Shown here: one piece after another, positions 1-5,815 of the stretch
Position numbering within the stretch: position 1 is the first letter of the stretch
Layout: each line of letters begins with the position of its first letter
NCBI GenBank assembly: GCA_020625635.1
Contig: JAHLBL010000025.1
Coordinates: 1 to 12,778 of the forward strand
DNA: 12,778 nucleotides
Origin: a bacterium
Lineage (GTDB): Bacteria; Bacillota; Clostridia; Oscillospirales; Acutalibacteraceae
Direction: 5' to 3'
Notes under the pieces: model-generated
Seen by the model: the letters and a program-made list of their open reading frames with translations, nothing else
The model's database searches: none
What the model was told of the DNA's origin: nothing
Translations under genes and position numbers: made by a program

Positions 1-899
1 TAGTACTCAACACGCGCGATGTTCATCTCATCGAGGATTACCAGGTAAATGTTCTCGTTATAGTTAGCTTCGTACATAGCACGAAGAAGCTCTGTTTCGT
101 TGTATTTCTTTGTAAATTCGTTGAAGTATCCGAACAGCTCGGAGCGGTCACGCCACGAAGGCTGTACGGGAGTGATTACGGAGGGGTTGCTGACGTACTT
201 TCCGAAGGCGTAAGCAAGTGAAGTTTTACCTGTACCGGAAATACCCTGGAGGACTATGAGTCTTGTTGAAGCGAACGCCGCAACGAAACGGCGGATCATG
301 GCTATATCGTAGTAAAGACCGAGACGCGAGCAGGCAAACAGGCGGAATCTGTCGCAGAACTCGGGGAGTGTGATCTCGTTATCATACTCAGGCGGCTGAT
401 AATCTGCCCACTCTTCGTCAAGCTGTGTGAGCTTGAGGAAGCGGACCTCGCCGCTGTCGCCGTCAGCCTCTGTGCCGCCGTTGAGAGTCTCAAGCTCTTC
501 GCCTGTGAGCTCGGAGATCTCGTTGGGGTTGAGACCGATCTGGGAAACCTTCATGGAGAGGATCTTGTCCTTCTCGAGGTTGAGTCTCATAACCTCGCGG
601 TTGAGAGCCTGAACCTCCTGAACAAGCGAACCTGCGTCCTTGCGGGCTCTCTTGTTTTTGAAAAATTTCTTTAAGGAAACAACTATCAAAAATACTATAA
701 AACCTAAAAGCGCAACTAATAAAATAATAGCGATAATCGCAACTACCCATCCGAGACCGCCGAGTTCGGTTGTGTAGCGGCTTATCAGCTTAACATACTC
801 GGGAATATTAAAGGCACCGAGCATACCTACAAATCCGTTCCACAGAGAGCCGAAGAACTGGCCCAGGAACTGGAAAAGGAACTTAAATACTGTATCCAT
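1..899 (-). CDS. Membrane-tethered McrB-like AAA+ ATPase, 3' part cut off
   Basis: Only the first 299 residues are in the window. The N-terminus is hydrophobic: an amphipathic stretch (1-30), then a transmembrane segment at about 49-76, a basic stop (KKFFKNKRARK) and a probable coiled coil (90-118). A Walker A motif, GISGTGKT, lies at 219-226, followed by the McrB-family signature WRDRSELFGYFN at 249-260 and Walker B LVILDEMN at 286-293. The last visible residues, ARVEY, continue the McrB-type DEMNxARVEYY motif. The start is the ATG at 899-897, preceded by AAGGAG with an 8-nt spacer. Known McrB proteins are GTPase/ATPase motors of restriction enzymes, but the membrane anchor and the place at the end of a SipW export operon make a role at the envelope equally plausible (inference). 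No McrC partner is visible. The AAA+ family call is firm; the function is unknown. Confidence 0.88.
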   Translation of the reverse strand, partial: MDTVFKFLFQFLGQFFGSLWNGFVGMLGAFNIPEYVKLISRYTTELGGLGWVVAIIAIILLVALLGFIVFLIVVSLKKFFKNKRARKDAGSLVQEVQALNREVMRLNLEKDKILSMKVSQIGLNPNEISELTGEELETLNGGTEADGDSGEVRFLKLTQLDEEWADYQPPEYDNEITLPEFCDRFRLFACSRLGLYYDIAMIRRFVAAFASTRLIVLQGISGTGKTSLAYAFGKYVSNPSVITPVQPSWRDRSELFGYFNEFTKKYNETELLRAMYEANYNENIYLVILDEMNIARVEY

Positions 900-1024
900 A
901 GGATTATCTCCTTAAAAAAATTTACTTCGGCTGAAAATATCCTGACCATATCTTTTTTTGATAAACTCCTTAACATTAATACGCCTAAGCGCTTACCTCG
1001 GAGTTCATAGCCGAAAAAATTTTT

Positions 1025-1049
1025 AATTGACAATTGATAATTGACAATT
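1025..1049 (+). repeat. Left arm of element 1, three ATTGACA-like units
   Basis: Three tandem 7-bp units (ATTGACA, ATTGATA, ATTGACA) followed by ATT. It is the reverse complement of 1489-1513 except at one base. It lies 57 nt past the stop codon of the enclosed ORF. Each TTGACA also matches a sigma-A -35 hexamer, but I see no convincing -10 box at the right distance. Confidence 0.85.
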
Positions 1050-1106
1050 CATTCTGTCCGAGCCTTCAGTCCCGCAGATAAACTCCGTCAATTATAATTG
1101 TTCAAG

Positions 1107-1475
1107 CTAAAAATTATTGGTTTCTTTTGAATTTTTTACTATACTGGTTAAAATCTTTTTGATCTCAACCGCGTCTTTATTTATTGATTCGAATTCACTG
1201 TCCGAAAGAATATCTGCTCTGTGATGAACCGTGAGCCAATACATTGTCTCGTTTGCCTCCTTCAAAGCAATATTCATTTTGGAAATGAAGTCCGCTTTAC
1301 TTTGTCCGTCAACCGCTTCAAAAGCGTTCGCGCCTATACTTGTGCCTGCTCTCAGCAGTTGCTTGGACATAACATATTCGTGCTTTTGCTCGGTCAGATA
1401 TCTGTACAACTTAGCAATTCTGACGGCAAACTCCACACTTTTTGTAATAATAACGTTACCGCTGTATTTGTGCAT
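1107..1475 (-). CDS. Four-helix-bundle protein (23S rRNA intervening-sequence protein family)
   Basis: A 122-residue, all-helical protein with family hallmarks: a basic N-terminal helix (KSVEFAVRIAKLYRYL, 12-27), the turn RAGTSIGAN at 42-50, then KMNIALKEANETMYWL at 66-81. It has no signal peptide or membrane segment. The family was first found inside intervening sequences of bacterial 23S rRNA; members form oligomeric four-helix bundles, some bind nucleic acid, and the Avd proteins of diversity-generating retroelements are relatives. No reverse transcriptase or rRNA is present here. The ribosome site is weak (GAGAAA just before the ATG). It aligns without gaps to the broken ORF at 3503-3853. 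The inverted arms around it suggest it belongs to a small selfish element rather than to the export operon. Confidence 0.85.
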   Translation of the reverse strand: MHKYSGNVIITKSVEFAVRIAKLYRYLTEQKHEYVMSKQLLRAGTSIGANAFEAVDGQSKADFISKMNIALKEANETMYWLTVHHRADILSDSEFESINKDAVEIKKILTSIVKNSKETNNF

Positions 1476-1488
1476 TTTCTCTGAAAAT

Positions 1489-1513
1489 AATTGTCAATTG
1501 TCAATTGTCAATT
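1489..1513 (-). repeat. Right arm of element 1, three ATTGACA units
   Basis: Read on the minus strand this is three exact ATTGACA units plus flanking bases. It is complementary to 1025-1049 at 24 of 25 positions. It sits 13 nt upstream of the ORF start, so it would form part of the leader of the four-helix-bundle message. Confidence 0.85.
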
Positions 1514-1533
1514 GATCTTTTGCAACTGCGACG

Positions 1534-1584
1534 GGCGGTACTGCTGACTTACCGCCGCGCCTGCGTTACATAGCGCAGACGCGC
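1534..1584 (-). other. Twin hairpins after the signal peptidase gene
   Basis: Two adjacent stem-loops fill the gap between the peptidase stop codon and element 1. The first in transcription order has a 10-bp stem (1574-1583 with 1556-1565) and an 8-nt loop. Its one imperfect position is a G-U wobble in minus-strand RNA but an A-C mismatch in plus-strand RNA, so it fits minus-strand transcription. The second has a 7-bp perfect stem (1550-1556 with 1534-1540) and a 9-nt loop; the two stems share base 1556. No U-run follows on the minus strand, so this is not a standard terminator. It may protect the mRNA 3' end or act as a processing site. Confidence 0.5.
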
Positions 1585-1587
1585 TAA

Positions 1588-2349
1588 TTAATTTTGAGGT
1601 TCATCCTCAGCTTTTTCGGGCTCGGGTGAAGCTTCGCTGTCGTCCTGAGGTTCCGCTTCTTCGTCGGGACTTCCCCTGTTGCTCTGTGCCGCAAGGTACT
1701 CCTCGATAGCCTTCTTCTTTTGCTCCTCGGTAAGATCGGAGGAATTGATGACCTCCTGCGCCGCGAGGAGAGCCTTCTCCTTGTTGTATGCTACGATGTT
1801 GATGATGACTCTTACGCCCTCATAGAGGAAGAAGATGATCATCGGAAGCAGGATGAAGAAGAAGAAGCCTTCCTGAGTTCTCAGATAACCTACAAACGGG
1901 ATCTTGCTGCCTGTGTAGACGGCAAGGATGTCCGTCGAATCCTTCAGTTCGGCGTCGGCAACAGAATTGTGGTCACCCTTTGTGCGATAGAACTTTGTTT
2001 TGTCTTTTTTGTCGTTAAAGGGCTTGCCGTCGGAATTGACGATGTCGATGATACGGTGAGTATTCATCTGAGACAAACCGTCGATATCCTGCTTGAAGGT
2101 GACAATATCGCCCACCTTGTACTCGGCGAAATGATCCTCAACAATATCACAGATAATCATATCGTTTTTGTTGAAGGTAGGTTCCATTGATTCCGACAGG
2201 ACGTTGAAGTATGCTTTTCCGAAAACGTTCGGGACACCGTCACCACCGGCAGTCAGCGAAATCGCCAGAATAAATACCGATGATATCAATATGAGTACAA
2301 CAATAATATCAACGACAATATTGAGTACCTTTGTTACTTTTTTCTTCAT
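1588..2349 (-). CDS. sipW: SipW/ER-type signal peptidase I
   Basis: A 253-residue membrane peptidase of the S26B type. A transmembrane segment at about 10-33 is followed by the catalytic serine in SESMEP (Ser54). The general base is a histidine in NTHRI (His98) rather than the lysine of classical bacterial LepB, which is the defining trait of the SipW/archaeal/eukaryotic ER branch. KGDHNSVAD (124-132) is the conserved GD box. A second membrane segment lies at about 160-188, and the protein ends in an acidic, Pro/Glu-rich tail (228-253). In Bacillus subtilis SipW processes TasA and TapA; here the AWFT-containing products of 2479-3309 and 4736-5536 are the likely substrates. The ribosome site before ATG 2349 is weak (GGGGA), which with the upstream hairpin suggests lower output than the substrate gene. 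Confidence 0.92.
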   Translation of the reverse strand: MKKKVTKVLNIVVDIIVVLILISSVFILAISLTAGGDGVPNVFGKAYFNVLSESMEPTFNKNDMIICDIVEDHFAEYKVGDIVTFKQDIDGLSQMNTHRIIDIVNSDGKPFNDKKDKTKFYRTKGDHNSVADAELKDSTDILAVYTGSKIPFVGYLRTQEGFFFFILLPMIIFFLYEGVRVIINIVAYNKEKALLAAQEVINSSDLTEEQKKKAIEEYLAAQSNRGSPDEEAEPQDDSEASPEPEKAEDEPQN

Positions 2350-2390
2350 TTAGCGGAGTCCCCATTTCGTTCTTCTTTAATTTGCTGAGT

Positions 2391-2418
2391 GCCCCGGACC
2401 GAGCTGACGGCCCGGGGC
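2391..2418 (-). other. Strong GC hairpin between substrate gene and signal peptidase gene
   Basis: An 11-bp stem (2391-2401 with 2408-2418) around a 6-nt loop, in an otherwise AT-rich gap. The only non-Watson-Crick position is a G-U pair in minus-strand RNA. No U-tract follows in the direction of transcription. It may stabilise the upstream message or partly terminate it, so that more substrate than peptidase is made (inference). Confidence 0.6.
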
Positions 2419-2423
2419 TGATT

Positions 2424-2440
2424 TGATTAATTATTAATCA
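2424..2440. repeat. AT-rich 17-bp palindrome TGATTAAT-T-ATTAATCA
   Basis: Perfect 8-bp arms around one central base, directly next to the GC hairpin on the side nearer the substrate gene stop. It could be a protein-binding site or an extension of the RNA structure; the sequence alone does not decide. Confidence 0.4.
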
Positions 2441-2478
2441 GTCAGATTAATTAGGTAAAATTATATAATCCGTTCGGA

Positions 2479-3309
2479 TTACATGTCTTTAGCTGTGAAC
2501 TCGATTGTGAGGTTAGCAGACTCGTTCTTGAGATCATCAGTACACTGAGGATCTGTACCCTCGAACCATACTACGAGTGTGTAAGCCTGACCTGCATCGG
2601 TAGCAGTAGCATTAGCAACAGCAGCTGTATCGGCTACATCTGTGCCGGCATTCCAAGCCTTAACTGTAACAGAACCGGTCTTCGTATTGGCTGTACCAGC
2701 ACAAACTGTCTCTGCGCCTGCTTTTGTACCGTAAACTGCCTTAAGATCCTGAGCAGAAACTGCATCGCCCTGAATAAGAGCGGCACGTACAAACGGAACA
2801 GCACTGCCACTCGTTGCCTTTACAGTAGCACTTACTTGATGAGCAACACGCTTGCCTGCTTCTTCTGCAGAACGGATGTAAACACGATATGTTGCAAAGT
2901 AAGCGTTGCTTGTCTCCGCATAACCTGTGTCAGCTGAAACAGCAGCAGGAATTGCAGGAGTAGAATCAGCAGCAGGAACCTTATATGTTCCTGTGTAAGA
3001 GGCGTCAGCACCCTTAGCCTCACTTACGTTTTCATCAGGAATGTATCCGCTGCCGCCGGGAACATAGGAAACAGGCTTTAATGACTGTTGTGTGCCTGAG
3101 AAGCTAACAACTGTATCATAGTCGTTTCCATCATCCTTAGAAATCTCAAGACCTGCAGTAGCAACAGCCTTAACATTGATATTTTCAGCTGTAACTGTCT
3201 TGGAAACTGTGAACCATGCATAGGTTGCGGAACCGAGAGCTACGAGAGCTACAAGAAGCATAGCGACTGAAGATATTAACATCTTCTTTCTTGATTTTGT
3301 GTTTTTCAT
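2479..3309 (-). CDS. Secreted TasA-like protein with SipW-type signal, probable main subunit
   Basis: A 276-residue protein with a basic N-terminus (1-10), hydrophobic core (11-28) and the motif GSATYAWFT at 26-34, the SipW-dependent signal seen in TasA/CalY-like proteins. The mature part is rich in Ala, Thr and Val, with an Ala/Pro-rich loop at about 110-130 and few Cys. Near the C-terminus VVWFEGTDPQC matches the two upstream paralogs. The start ATG at 3309 has a near-ideal AAGGAGG with a 7-nt spacer. Its codons look more A/T-ending and uniform (many GCA, GTA, ACT) than those of neighbours, which fits a highly expressed structural protein (inference). It is followed by the signal peptidase gene. 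Family members form amyloid-like or helical surface fibres in Bacillus; a fibre role here is inferred. I see no convincing promoter in 3310-3437. Confidence 0.88.
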   Translation of the reverse strand: MKNTKSRKKMLISSVAMLLVALVALGSATYAWFTVSKTVTAENINVKAVATAGLEISKDDGNDYDTVVSFSGTQQSLKPVSYVPGGSGYIPDENVSEAKGADASYTGTYKVPAADSTPAIPAAVSADTGYAETSNAYFATYRVYIRSAEEAGKRVAHQVSATVKATSGSAVPFVRAALIQGDAVSAQDLKAVYGTKAGAETVCAGTANTKTGSVTVKAWNAGTDVADTAAVANATATDAGQAYTLVVWFEGTDPQCTDDLKNESANLTIEFTAKDM

Positions 3310-3437
3310 AGAGAATCCTCCTTAAAATTTTTATTTGCCCCAAAACACGACAGGGCGATTTTACATTGTATATCTCGTTGTCTCTTTCCTGACTCAGCAA
3401 TTTCAGAATCGAGACGTAAAGACCTTATTTCTGCCCT

Positions 3438-3468
3438 AAGTTGAAAATTGAAAGTTGAGAGTTGAAAG
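3438..3468 (+). repeat. Left arm of element 2, four GTTGAAA-like units
   Basis: Tandem 7-bp units GTTGAAA, ATTGAAA, GTTGAGA, GTTGAAA. The first 19 bases are complementary to the right arm at 3864-3882. The unit has the same TTGA core and the same 7-bp period as element 1. Confidence 0.8.
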
Positions 3469-3502
3469 CTAATTACAACTCAGCCTTTTGTTTAACATTC
3501 AA

Positions 3503-3853
3503 CTAAGGTTTATTTCCTGTTAATCTGATAATAGAAATCAAAATTGCTTTGATCTCGTTTGCATCGCCATAAATGGAACGAAACTGAAACTCGCTTATGT
3601 ACTCGCCCGACCGTAATAATCTTAGCCAGTAAATTGTTTCGGAACATTCCTTTAGCGCTATACTCATTTTATGTCGAAAGTCAGCGCGGCTTTCGCCGTC
3701 CTCAGCTTCAATTACGTTTGCTCCTATACTCGTACCCGAGCGGTAAATCTGATTTGAAATCATGTATTCCTGTTTTTCTTTTTTTAAATACTTATGGAGC
3801 TTGATAATTCTTTCGCTGAATCTAAAAGTCTATTTCTCAATAATGCTGCTCAT
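3503..3853 (-). pseudogene. Four-helix-bundle gene interrupted by an in-frame TAG
   Basis: From ATG 3853 the frame reads MSSIIEK, then TAG at 3832-3830, then TFRFSERIIKLHKYL and on to the natural stop at 3503 (117 codons in all, close to the 122-residue copy at 1107-1475). The conserved core is intact after the stop: RSGTSIGAN, then KMSIALKECSETIYWL. Ungapped alignment puts the TAG opposite a lysine (K12 of the other copy), so one AAG-to-TAG change would explain it. Translation could restart at ATG 3763, but that would lose the first helix. Either the gene is decayed, or amber is read through; the first is simpler. Confidence 0.7.
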
Positions 3854-3863
3854 AATGCCTATG

Positions 3864-3882
3864 AACTTTCAACTTTCAACTT
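3864..3882 (-). repeat. Right arm of element 2, GTTGAAA units overlapping a gene end
   Basis: On the minus strand this reads as two exact GTTGAAA units plus GTT. The upstream gene's final codons GTT GAA AGT and its TGA stop (3871-3869) are drawn from these units. Confidence 0.8.
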
Positions 3883-4711
3883 GAGTCTCGTCATCAACAA
3901 CATTGAAAACCATATGCGCTCTTACGTGACCGCCGCGGATCGCGTCGACACATTCGTTGTCGTTACCCTCGCACCAGACCACTACGGTGAACTTATCCGT
4001 ACCGCCTGCCTTGAGAGCCTCTTTCGGGTCTCTCATGATCGTGGTATCGTCTACCCATTTTGTGGCGTCGGTCTCTGCCTTTGTGCGGTCGTTGTACTGT
4101 CCCTTGGCATACACGGAAGGCTTTCCGTTGCGGTAAACCATAAAGCGCACAGCTTCGTCGGCACTTTTCGCCTGACCTGTAACATTCATAACGGTTTCGT
4201 AGTTGAGATCCTGATCGCCCGTATTCCTGAGGTAGAAGGTGTAGGCAAGGTAGTTCTTGCCGAGGTCTGTCTTTATCGGATGAACGCCGTCAGCCTCGTT
4301 GTCGATGTCCTTAGGGAGCCAGCTTTTGGTTATGTTGGTAACTTCCTTAACAACGCCACCGTCAAGGGTAACCTGAGCGGGATCGAATTCCGTATTCTCA
4401 CAGAGCATCAAAGTCTTGCCGTCGTTTCCGAGGTCACCTATCGAGATCGTGAGATCACCGGTCTGTGTCCAAAGCATCGAGATTATGTATATTATCAACA
4501 GTATAGAAGCGAGCGCCGCAACGATAAAGGCGTAAAGACGCTTGCGCTTGCGCTGTTTTTCGATTGCTTCGGCTGTTTCCTGTGAGTGGAAATGCTCGTA
4601 TACGCTTGACTTACGGTCTCGCGCAGCATCTTGTTCGTGTTTTTCACCCAGCTTAGCGACTTCCTCAGGAGTTACGGGTTCGACTGCTTTATTCTTTTTT
4701 CGTAATGCCAT
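3869..4711 (-). CDS. Membrane-anchored TasA-like paralog without the AWFT cleavage motif
   Basis: A 280-residue protein. The N-terminal 58 residues are highly charged and probably cytoplasmic, followed by one membrane span at 59-81 and an exported domain. After the span comes LWTQTGDLTISIG, which resembles the region after the SipW cleavage site in its neighbours but lacks AWFT, so it probably stays anchored. The C-terminus has VVVWCEGNDNECVDAI, matching WLEGEDPEC and WFEGTDPQC in the neighbours, with an extra Cys. The ATG at 4711 has AAAGGAG with an 8-nt spacer; an upstream in-frame GTG at 4720 overlaps that ribosome site and is rejected. It starts 24 nt after the preceding gene ends. Its last three residues and stop lie in the element 2 arm, so its original C-terminus may have been changed. 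A role as membrane base of a fibre is inference. Confidence 0.82.
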   Translation of the reverse strand: MALRKKNKAVEPVTPEEVAKLGEKHEQDAARDRKSSVYEHFHSQETAEAIEKQRKRKRLYAFIVAALASILLIIYIISMLWTQTGDLTISIGDLGNDGKTLMLCENTEFDPAQVTLDGGVVKEVTNITKSWLPKDIDNEADGVHPIKTDLGKNYLAYTFYLRNTGDQDLNYETVMNVTGQAKSADEAVRFMVYRNGKPSVYAKGQYNDRTKAETDATKWVDDTTIMRDPKEALKAGGTDKFTVVVWCEGNDNECVDAIRGGHVRAHMVFNVVDDETQVES

Positions 4712-4735
4712 AGGAATCACTCCTTTGAGTTAGTC

Positions 4736-5536
4736 TTAAGCTATTGGTGTACCATTTTCATCACAGCCTACAAAGGCAAGCTGGATTTTGAGGTCTGCAC
4801 CCTGAATATCATTGTCACACTCGGGGTCTTCTCCCTCGAGCCAGAGACGGATTGTGGTCTTGGTCGGGGTAAGCTTATCGAGATGGAACAGACGGTTCGA
4901 GTTGCTGTAATTCATTGTGCCTGAAGGCAAATCGAAGGTTGTCAGTCTTGTAACGGGAGTGCCCTTGTTCGGCTCATATGTCGCGAGGTCGGACGCAGTC
5001 TGGAAGTCCATACGCATCGCCTTTACAACATCGGATTGGGGATCGGGTGAAGCGGTCGTAACTCTTGTACCCGTAACTCTTCTTCCGTTATCCTCAAATG
5101 CCTCTGTGGAAAGATGAACCCACATCTCTCTTGTTGCGATAAAATAGCACTCAAACTCCAGATAATCACCGTTTTTCTTAGATGCGGAGCCGTTCTTGAA
5201 TGTAAAGGTCGAACCGTTATTGGTAGTAACGGGATTCAGCGTGATGTCATCAAGCTTAGTGCCGTCCTTGCGCAAATACGAGTCAATCATAGGATTAGTA
5301 ATAATCTTGACATACTGTTTTATGTCGGAACCGTGATTTTCCATCGAAACACGGAGGTCTTCTCCCATAGAGATCTTGAGTTCAAAGTTATCTATACCCG
5401 CAAATGTATTAACAGTAAACCACGCAAAAGTAGCCGTGGACATTCCGAGTATCGCAAGAACGCTGAGAAAAACAATTAAATGCCTTCTCTTTCGGAGTTT
5501 CTTCTTGTTCTTCTTTATATAAGCTTTAAAAGACAC
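4736..5536 (-). CDS. Secreted TasA-like protein with SipW-type signal, first gene of operon
   Basis: A 266-residue protein starting from GTG 5536 (AAGGAGG, 8-nt spacer); an in-frame GTG further upstream at 5554 overlaps the ribosome site and is rejected. The N-terminus is very basic (KKNKKKLRKRR, 8-18), then a hydrophobic stretch (19-33) and MSTATFAWFT at 32-41, a SipW-type signal. The exported domain contains two Asn/Thr-rich loops, and near the end IRLWLEGEDPEC followed by DNDIQGADLKIQLAF, the signature shared with the genes at 3869 and 2479. It lies 24 nt upstream of the anchored paralog and is presumably processed by the signal peptidase encoded downstream. It could be a minor or tip subunit; the family call rests on the signal motif and C-terminal signature, not on a known structure. 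Confidence 0.86.
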   Translation of the reverse strand: MSFKAYIKKNKKKLRKRRHLIVFLSVLAILGMSTATFAWFTVNTFAGIDNFELKISMGEDLRVSMENHGSDIKQYVKIITNPMIDSYLRKDGTKLDDITLNPVTTNNGSTFTFKNGSASKKNGDYLEFECYFIATREMWVHLSTEAFEDNGRRVTGTRVTTASPDPQSDVVKAMRMDFQTASDLATYEPNKGTPVTRLTTFDLPSGTMNYSNSNRLFHLDKLTPTKTTIRLWLEGEDPECDNDIQGADLKIQLAFVGCDENGTPIA

Positions 5537-5592
5537 ATTATCCCCCTCCTTCACAGACTTTTAGGCGCAAATGCACAACTAATTTCTATACC

Positions 5593-5622
5593 ATTTTACA
5601 ATAAAAACAGGCAAAAAGTCAA
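5593..5622 (-). promoter_or_regulatory. Sigma-A promoter of the export operon
   Basis: On the minus strand TTGACT (5622-5617), an 18-bp spacer and TAAAAT (5598-5593). Predicted transcription starts near 5586, giving a leader of about 50 nt before GTG 5536. It is the only good promoter I see upstream of the five minus-strand operon genes. The -10 box is weaker than the other promoters of this window. Confidence 0.6.
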
Positions 5623-5627
5623 TAATC

Positions 5628-5674
5628 TTTGTGCATATTTTTCTAATCAAATCCATTTTTGTGCAATATTTTTG
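5628..5674 (-). repeat. Direct repeat pair TTTGTGCA(A)TATTTTT, 30 bp apart
   Basis: TTTGTGCATATTTTT starts at 5629 and TTTGTGCAATATTTTT at 5659 or within a base of it. They lie just upstream of the operon -35 box and about three helical turns apart, so they could be tandem binding sites for a regulator. The surrounding sequence is AT-rich, so chance similarity is possible. Confidence 0.4.
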
Positions 5675-5722
5675 GGCGTTAGTAATAATACACAAAAGTG
5701 TTAGAATTTTTTGTTTGATTCA

Positions 5723-5752
5723 ACAAAAGAAAAAAGCCCCATCGGAGCTTTT
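5723..5752 (-). terminator. Rho-independent terminator of the zinc-ribbon gene
   Basis: In minus-strand RNA a 9-bp stem (5752-5744 with 5740-5732, one G-U pair, 3-nt loop) is followed by a U-rich tail across 5731-5723. It lies about 64 nt after the stop codon at 5816 and separates this gene from the export operon. The wobble base shows that the minus strand is the functional one. Confidence 0.8.
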
Positions 5753-5815
5753 AACAATTTCAATTGTAAAAAATATACAAATTAAACAACAACTAAAATA
5801 TACACGCGAGCTGCA

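Larger units (their letters stand above)
1025..1513 (-). mobile_element. IVS-like element 1: four-helix-bundle ORF between inverted 7-bp-unit arms
   Basis: A 489-bp unit lies between the signal peptidase gene and the AAA+ gene. Its ends are 25-nt inverted arms (1025-1049 and 1489-1513) built from the repeated unit ATTGACA, with one mismatch in 25 positions. The only gene inside is the four-helix-bundle ORF. The arms would pair in a minus-strand transcript and place the ORF in the loop. No transposase, integrase or obvious target duplication is visible, so mobility is inferred from the matching architecture of a second element at 3438-3882. Confidence 0.6.
3438..3882 (-). mobile_element. IVS-like element 2: broken four-helix-bundle ORF between GTTGAAA-unit arms
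   Basis: A 445-bp unit with the same plan as element 1 but a different 7-bp unit. The inner-facing arms (3438-3456 and 3864-3882) match over 19 positions, the single difference being a G-U pair in minus-strand RNA. It lies in the same orientation, between two genes of the same operon. Its right arm overlaps the last codons of the gene at 3869-4711. The left arm region extends as degenerate units to about 3468. No transposase is present. Confidence 0.58.

Noticed and set aside
827..1033. Small minus-strand frame (68 codons) in the leader of the AAA+ gene
   Set aside because: It overlaps the AAA+ start in another frame and has no ribosome site or conserved feature; the 900-1024 gap holds only a TAAGCGCTTA palindrome (986-995) and the AAA+ ribosome site.
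1025..1513. CRISPR-like array from the tandem ATTGACA units
   Set aside because: Units are 7 bp with no spacers and form inverted arms around an ORF.
1489..1513. Promoter for the four-helix-bundle gene from the TTGACA units
   Set aside because: No acceptable -10 box 16-18 bp after any of the three TTGACA hexamers.
1720..2190. Plus-strand open frame (156 codons) opposite the signal peptidase
   Set aside because: Antisense shadow of a gene with all catalytic motifs; no ribosome site.
3310..3437. Separate promoter for the main AWFT protein
   Set aside because: TATACA-like and TTGCTG-like boxes exist but at the wrong spacing (22 bp), so no promoter is called.
1025..3882. Diversity-generating retroelement, because Avd proteins are four-helix bundles
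   Set aside because: No reverse transcriptase, template repeat or variable repeat is visible in the window.
3794..4585. Long plus-strand open frame (263 codons) opposite the anchored TasA-like gene
   Set aside because: It has no ribosome site or family motif and lies antisense to a gene with good start, span and conserved C-terminal signature.
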